Source: JBMOLL01 sp049325415 (GTDB lineage Bacteria; Bacteroidota; Bacteroidia; Bacteroidales; GCA-2748055). From it: a stretch of 16,508 nt of DNA. Below the pieces are notes generated by a model, which saw only the letters and a list, made by a program, of their open reading frames with translations, did no database searches and was not told the DNA's origin. Of this stretch, positions 12,823 through 16,508 are shown in pieces (the first letter of the stretch is position 1; each line of letters starts with the position of its first letter). Both the position numbers and the translations under genes were made by a program. The stretch spans positions 1-16,508 of the forward strand of contig JBMOLL010000034.1 of the NCBI GenBank assembly GCA_049325415.1, given 5' to 3'.

Positions 12823-14568
12823 TTACAGTCCAATAATCATTCGTTTGGTTTCCGATATACCGCTTGCGCATAGCCTGTACAGATAAATTCCTGCCGGAAG
12901 GCTTTTTGCCTCAAAGCAAACGGAGTAACGGCCGGGTGACTTTTCTTCTGAAACCAGTGCAGCGACTTCTTTCCCGGTGAGGTCGATCACGGTCAGACTT
13001 ACAAATCCCCGTTTTTCCACCTGGTAACTGATTTCTGTAGATACCTTGAAGGGATTGGGAAAATTCTGCATCAGGGAAGACCTGTACGCTTCGTATTCTG
13101 CCAAACCTTCAGGTTCCACCGGGTCCTGGGGCTGTTCCAGGATGCCGTTTTTTGAAAAGCGCTGTACATAAATATCTGAGGCATTGACATCCACATTCCG
13201 GTAATCGTCCCACACAGCAATGGCGCCCCCGGTATCATCGGCAGTTAATTTCGGTTCCCACTGGTTCCCCTGGGCATAGCAGATGTAGGCTCCTCTTTCA
13301 TCCCAGAGAGATTCACCCGTGGCATTCACCCGCTGAGCCATGATGTCTCCAGAGGTTCCTGTCCACACAGTAATCACCCCTCCTTCGCCATCCAGGATAA
13401 GGTCGATGTAGCGCGACTCCCTTAAGCCGCTGGGGCTTACGCCGTTGTCCGACCAGATTCTTTCTCCTGCTGCGTTAAGGTGCTGGATAACAGAAACTCC
13501 CGAGGAAAAATCCCAGCCGATAAAGACACCGCCTTCACCATCGGAGACCAGTTTATGACCGAGCTGAGAAGAGGTGGTGCTCTCTGCCACAGGTATGCCG
13601 TCGGTGTCCCAGATGGCTTGTCCTGATGCATTGACTTTCTGGATGTATAACTGGCTTACGCTGTTCGGATTACGATAGTCCTCCCAGGCAATGAATGCTC
13701 CCCCGATACCATCGGCTACGATCTGTGGGTTCCGCTGCTCTTTTTCATAGGTGCAGACACTCAGGCCGTCGCTCCCCCAGGCAATGGATCCGTCGGCATT
13801 TACTTTTTGGGCAAAGATGTTGCGGTTGCCGGTGCTGACATCGCCACTTATGTGATCCCAGGTAACAATGGCTCCGCCGTTTCCGTCACTGGTAATAATC
13901 GGATCTCCGTGACCGGAGGTGGTGCTGGTATTGCAGAGAGCTATACCACCGGCTTCCCATTGAATACTGCCTCCGGCACCGATATGCTGTGCACGGACAC
14001 TGAAATGCGGATCTTCAAAACCCCCGCGCCAGTCGTCCCAGGCCAGGATTGCCCCGCCGGCACTGTCGCTGGTGATCGAGGGTGATCCCTGCTGGAAAAA
14101 ATCTTCCGTGGTGCCCATCGATACCCCGTCTACTGTCCACATTAGTTGTCCTTCGGCATTTACCTTCTGGGCAAAGTTCTCATTTTTATTCTCGTTCCTG
14201 GGTTCGAACCATGCGATGATCGCACCTCCTTCCCCGTCGGCAGTCATGTAGGGTATATGCGTGGAGGCGATGCTTGCACTTACCGGTACTCCGCCTTCCG
14301 TCCAGAGTAGCTGACCTGTCCTGCTGATCCGCTGTGCATAGATGTTGTAATTGCTGACATCCGTGTCGTACGACCACCAGGTCACAATGGCCCCGCCTTT
14401 TTTGTCGGTAACGATCCGGCTGGCACTTTGATAGCCTTCTTTAACGGCAACCGGCGTGTTCACAGCTCCATCGGTCGACCACTGGGCGCGGGCACCAATG
14501 GCAGCAAACAGCAGCGGGAAGAAAAAGAGGATGAAAATCCGGGATTGATGGTTTAAAGCAGTTTTCAT
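12823..14568 (-). CDS. secreted repeat protein with T9SS sorting tail
   Basis: Protein of 581 residues with no recognised enzyme domain. Residues 1-28 are a Sec signal peptide (hydrophobic 11-26, cleavage ARA before Q29). Residues about 44-480 contain eight degenerate repeats of roughly 44-56 residues, each with a core like DGEGGAIIAWxDxR, then IYAQxVNAxGxxxW and DGIPV. This pattern predicts a beta-propeller. After a proline-rich linker, residues 500-581 (QNFPNPF, ISYQV, VSLTVIDLTGKEV, LPAGIYLYRL, KRMIIGL) are a type A T9SS C-terminal sorting domain, so the mature protein should be exported to or anchored at the cell surface. It starts at ATG 14568 and seems to be transcribed alone. Ligand and function are unknown. 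Confidence 0.88.
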   Translation of the reverse strand: MKTALNHQSRIFILFFFPLLFAAIGARAQWSTDGAVNTPVAVKEGYQSASRIVTDKKGGAIVTWWSYDTDVSNYNIYAQRISRTGQLLWTEGGVPVSASIASTHIPYMTADGEGGAIIAWFEPRNENKNENFAQKVNAEGQLMWTVDGVSMGTTEDFFQQGSPSITSDSAGGAILAWDDWRGGFEDPHFSVRAQHIGAGGSIQWEAGGIALCNTSTTSGHGDPIITSDGNGGAIVTWDHISGDVSTGNRNIFAQKVNADGSIAWGSDGLSVCTYEKEQRNPQIVADGIGGAFIAWEDYRNPNSVSQLYIQKVNASGQAIWDTDGIPVAESTTSSQLGHKLVSDGEGGVFIGWDFSSGVSVIQHLNAAGERIWSDNGVSPSGLRESRYIDLILDGEGGVITVWTGTSGDIMAQRVNATGESLWDERGAYICYAQGNQWEPKLTADDTGGAIAVWDDYRNVDVNASDIYVQRFSKNGILEQPQDPVEPEGLAEYEAYRSSLMQNFPNPFKVSTEISYQVEKRGFVSLTVIDLTGKEVAALVSEEKSPGRYSVCFEAKSLPAGIYLYRLCASGISETKRMIIGL

Positions 14569-14661
14569 ATCGGTTTTTTAATGGGTTACACCTCGTCCGG
14601 GCTATTCAGTTAGCCAGACCTTCTTTCGGAAATAAAAATAGGATTGCAGGGCAGGATCCTT

Positions 14662-14684
14662 ATCCCTGATTTCGGGGATTTTTT
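14662..14684 (+). terminator. orphan plus-strand terminator-like hairpin
   Basis: ATCCC (14662-14666) pairs with GGGAT (14675-14679), extendable inward through TGA/TCG with one G-T pair, and is followed by T residues to 14684. It faces the + strand, where no gene precedes it for more than 4 kb. It lies 94 bp upstream of the - strand T9SS gene. The surrounding gap 14569-14848 has no credible gene; a 66-residue frame there lacks any coding sign. Confidence 0.5.
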
Positions 14685-14848
14685 AGTCGGAACGGTTGGG
14701 AAGTGCAAAACCCGGAACTGAGCGTAAAGCCCGGATGAACTGAAGTAAGGGAAAATACCTGAAAAAGAAACAGCTTTACTGCGGCAAGGCAGAGCAATTT
14801 TATCCTCCACCGCCTGCCAGCCTTCTTAATATTTCACCACTTTAATCC

Positions 14849-15316
14849 CTATAAAAACCTGAAAAACAAATGAATACTTCCCGAAGGACTTACCGACCAG
14901 TCCATACTTCCGTCGGTATCCTTCACGCGGAACAGGCAGGGGCCGAAGTCGAGGTTCAGTCCGGTATGATCGGAAAAGTACAGCGACCAGCCAATCCGGG
15001 GATAAATAGTCAACATGTGGTTCTGGTAGCCGGTGGAAAGGAAAGTTCCTCCAACCCCGTTCATGATATAGAAGGGATGATTTTCTTCCGGTGCAAAACG
15101 GCTCCCGAGCCGGTAGTAAATCTCTGCGGATGACTGAAAGGCATATTTCCCGATGAAGCCCTGGGCAATTCCGACCTGGATGGTTTTGCCGAATTTTGCC
15201 TTGAAACTTATGGCTTCGAATAAGCCGACCCCTGCATCGAGTTCAATAAGGCCCTGTGAACGGGCAGGAGGAGTGGCCAGCAGGAGACAAAACAGGATCA
15301 GCAGGAAGGCTCTCAT
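14849..15316 (-). CDS. small predicted outer-membrane protein
   Basis: Unrecognised protein of 155 residues from ATG 15316. Residues 1-20 (MRAFLLILFCLLLATPPARS) are a Sec signal peptide ending before QG. The mature part of about 135 residues alternates polar and hydrophobic residues, is rich in Gly, Tyr and Phe (for example YYRLGSRF, YPRIGWSLYF, LNLDFGPCLF), and ends FFRFL with hydrophobic and aromatic residues, as expected for a small beta-barrel. A longer frame starts 21 codons upstream, but that extension would sit in front of the signal peptide. It follows the PD40 gene after 127 bp on the same strand. A function cannot be given; a soluble beta-sandwich is the alternative. Confidence 0.65.
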   Translation of the reverse strand: MRAFLLILFCLLLATPPARSQGLIELDAGVGLFEAISFKAKFGKTIQVGIAQGFIGKYAFQSSAEIYYRLGSRFAPEENHPFYIMNGVGGTFLSTGYQNHMLTIYPRIGWSLYFSDHTGLNLDFGPCLFRVKDTDGSMDWSVSPSGSIHLFFRFL

Positions 15317-15443
15317 GACTTGATTTTTTTTAATAGTAACGAAACTAAAGGTAATAAGGATTTTCGAGATAGCCGGCAAAAGTGGTTAATCTGATTTTTT
15401 CATGCGTTTGCTTCTGTTCAGAGAAATAATCGTCGCGGATTTC

Positions 15444-16328
15444 TCAGAGGGCATCCGAAACCTCCGGCAGAAAGCTAGGCCAACCGTCCCAGGCCGTATT
15501 CTCCGTGATCCGCTGCTGAACTTTGGTTTCCATATCAATGATGTAAATCTCGAAATTCCCGTCCCGTACACTCTGGAAGACCAGGAAACGTCCGTCGGGC
15601 GACCAGGCGGCATCTTCATCCCGCGTGCTGTAGGCGGTGATCTCCGTATCGTTGCCTCCCTCAGCATCGATCATTCTGATCCCTCCCTGCATCTTCCCGC
15701 TGATCAGTAACTTCTGGGAATAGGCGATTTTCGTGCCATCGGGCGACCATACCGGAAATATTTCCTGGAAAGGGGTATCGGTGATCCGTTTCTGCTTAGT
15801 TCCATCGGGATCCATGGTGTAAATCTCGTAGTTGCCGTCACGGTTCGACATAAATACGATCTTTTTGCCATCGGATGAGAAAAAGGGTCTTTCATCCCTG
15901 GCTGTTCCGGCAGTAATCCTTGTTTGCCCCGAACCGTCCCTGGCACAGACCCAGATCTCGGTCTTCGTTTTGAAATCCTTCACAAAAAGTAGTCTGCTTC
16001 CATCCGGCGACCAGGAGGGATGATTAATGATCCCCTCCGTGCGGGTAAGTTGCCGTACATTTTTTCCATCCCGCTCCATGATAAAAACATTCGATCCGCC
16101 GGCTCTGCTGCTGAGAAAGGCAATCTCCCGGCCATCGGGCGATGCCGCGGGGCAGATATCCTGCGCCGGGTCATTGGTCAGGTTTACCGCTTCCGGGGAT
16201 CCCGGTACCTGGACAAAAATATCGGTATTTCCCGTCCGGTCGGAATAAAATACTACAGGAAGTTCCTGTGCACGGCATAACTGACTGCAACAAAGGATGG
16301 CGCTGATGATAAGGGTTATGGTTTTCAT
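15444..16328 (-). CDS. exported PD40 beta-propeller protein, TolB-like
   Basis: Protein of 294 residues with a short signal peptide (residues 1 to about 20, MKTITLIISAILCCSQLCRA, cleaved before QE; the CC pair also raises a lipoprotein option). The rest is a run of about six PD40/WD40-like blades with the core SPDGxxIxF and DRDGNxEIYxMDxDG, for example WSPDGSRLLF, WSPDGTKIAY and WSPDGRFLVF. This matches the C-terminal propeller of TolB, but the N-terminal TolB domain is absent and no pal or tol genes are near, so it should not be called TolB. It probably binds a protein or glycan in the periplasm. Start: ATG 16328. The region upstream is AT-rich without a perfect -7 box. Confidence 0.88.
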   Translation of the reverse strand: MKTITLIISAILCCSQLCRAQELPVVFYSDRTGNTDIFVQVPGSPEAVNLTNDPAQDICPAASPDGREIAFLSSRAGGSNVFIMERDGKNVRQLTRTEGIINHPSWSPDGSRLLFVKDFKTKTEIWVCARDGSGQTRITAGTARDERPFFSSDGKKIVFMSNRDGNYEIYTMDPDGTKQKRITDTPFQEIFPVWSPDGTKIAYSQKLLISGKMQGGIRMIDAEGGNDTEITAYSTRDEDAAWSPDGRFLVFQSVRDGNFEIYIIDMETKVQQRITENTAWDGWPSFLPEVSDAL

Positions 16329-16396
16329 GGGATCTGGAATTGACTCTATGCAAATTACACCAAATTTCCGGAATAGTCCAGGGCGTGGTTAAGATT

Positions 16397-16508
16397 ACTC
16401 ATCACTCATCACTTCTACATTTTGCATTTTGCATTCTACATTTTGCATTCTGCATTTTATATTTTACATTTTGCATTCCGCATCCTCCCTCCTCACTTCT
16501 CCCTTCTC
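16397..16508. repeat. in-phase heptamer repeat array, right edge
   Basis: From 16397 to the last base the sequence divides without a break into sixteen 7-bp units. Two are ACTCATC, then ACTTCTA, then nine units of a CATTYTR type (CATTTTG, CATTCTA, CATTCTG, CATTTTA, TATTTTA, CATTCCG) at 16418-16480, then CATCCTC, CCTCCTC, ACTTCTC and CCTTCTC. The unit sequence changes along the array while the 7-bp phase is kept. The array probably continues beyond the window. No gene is present. Confidence 0.9.

Noticed and set aside
14610..14810. 66-residue minus-strand frame upstream of the T9SS gene
   Set aside because: It has no motif or ribosome-binding site and is read across the orphan hairpin; nothing supports translation.
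15444..16328. Annotation as TolB of the Tol-Pal system
   Set aside because: Only the PD40 propeller is present, the N-terminal TolB domain is missing, and there are no tol or pal genes nearby.
16397..16508. CRISPR array at the right edge
   Set aside because: Units are 7 bp with no spacers of constant length, and no cas gene is present.
1..16508. A defence island, phage, integron or biosynthetic cluster
   Set aside because: All identified genes are housekeeping or envelope genes. No integrase, transposase, nuclease, toxin-antitoxin pair or assembly-line enzyme was found.

Overview
The window looks like a chromosomal piece from a member of the Bacteroidota. The evidence is a protein with a type IX secretion (T9SS) C-terminal sorting tail, TAnnTTTG-type -7 promoter boxes in front of two genes, weak Shine-Dalgarno use, and protein sequences typical of Bacteroidales-like lineages. 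I cannot place it to genus. No tRNA, rRNA, CRISPR array, transposase, phage or defence gene is visible. The coding content is mostly housekeeping.

Layout. Positions 1-181 hold short-period repeats (7-, 12- and 6-bp units). Positions 171-2151 (minus strand) carry hldD then manA, a two-gene unit for sugar precursors of the cell surface. Between hldD and the next gene (2152-2397) lie a divergent promoter region, a GC-rich hairpin and a perfect inverted repeat. Positions 2398-3446 (plus) encode a 6-pyruvoyl-tetrahydropterin synthase and GTP cyclohydrolase I, two consecutive pterin enzymes. fabD (3562-4434) has its own promoter and a clear terminator.

Positions 4485-4755 are non-coding and carry two copies of a short repeat that begins and ends with the same sequences. 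Positions 4756-10154 (plus) form a tight threonine operon: thrA (aspartate kinase/homoserine dehydrogenase), a HAD phosphatase, thrB and thrC, with overlaps at thrA/HAD and thrB/thrC. This takes aspartate to threonine in one transcript except for the aspartate-semialdehyde dehydrogenase step, which is not in the window. The HAD enzyme is an unexplained passenger or accessory.

Positions 10287-16328 are all on the minus strand: NADP-type glutamate dehydrogenase, an exported lipoprotein-like Mn-type superoxide dismutase, a repeat-rich T9SS cargo protein, a small predicted outer-membrane barrel, and a TolB-like PD40 propeller. The last three form an envelope/secreted group, but the wide spacing suggests separate transcription units.

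The right end (16397-16508) is an unbroken run of in-phase 7-bp units. A 21-bp stretch in it matches the left end in inverted orientation at 18 of 21 positions. This makes it likely that the window is a whole contig cut at genome-dispersed repeats. The most unusual content is therefore the repeats (both ends and the thrA leader), the HAD gene inside the thr operon, and the CX5HGH-type pterin synthase next to folE. I found no convincing new multi-gene system.
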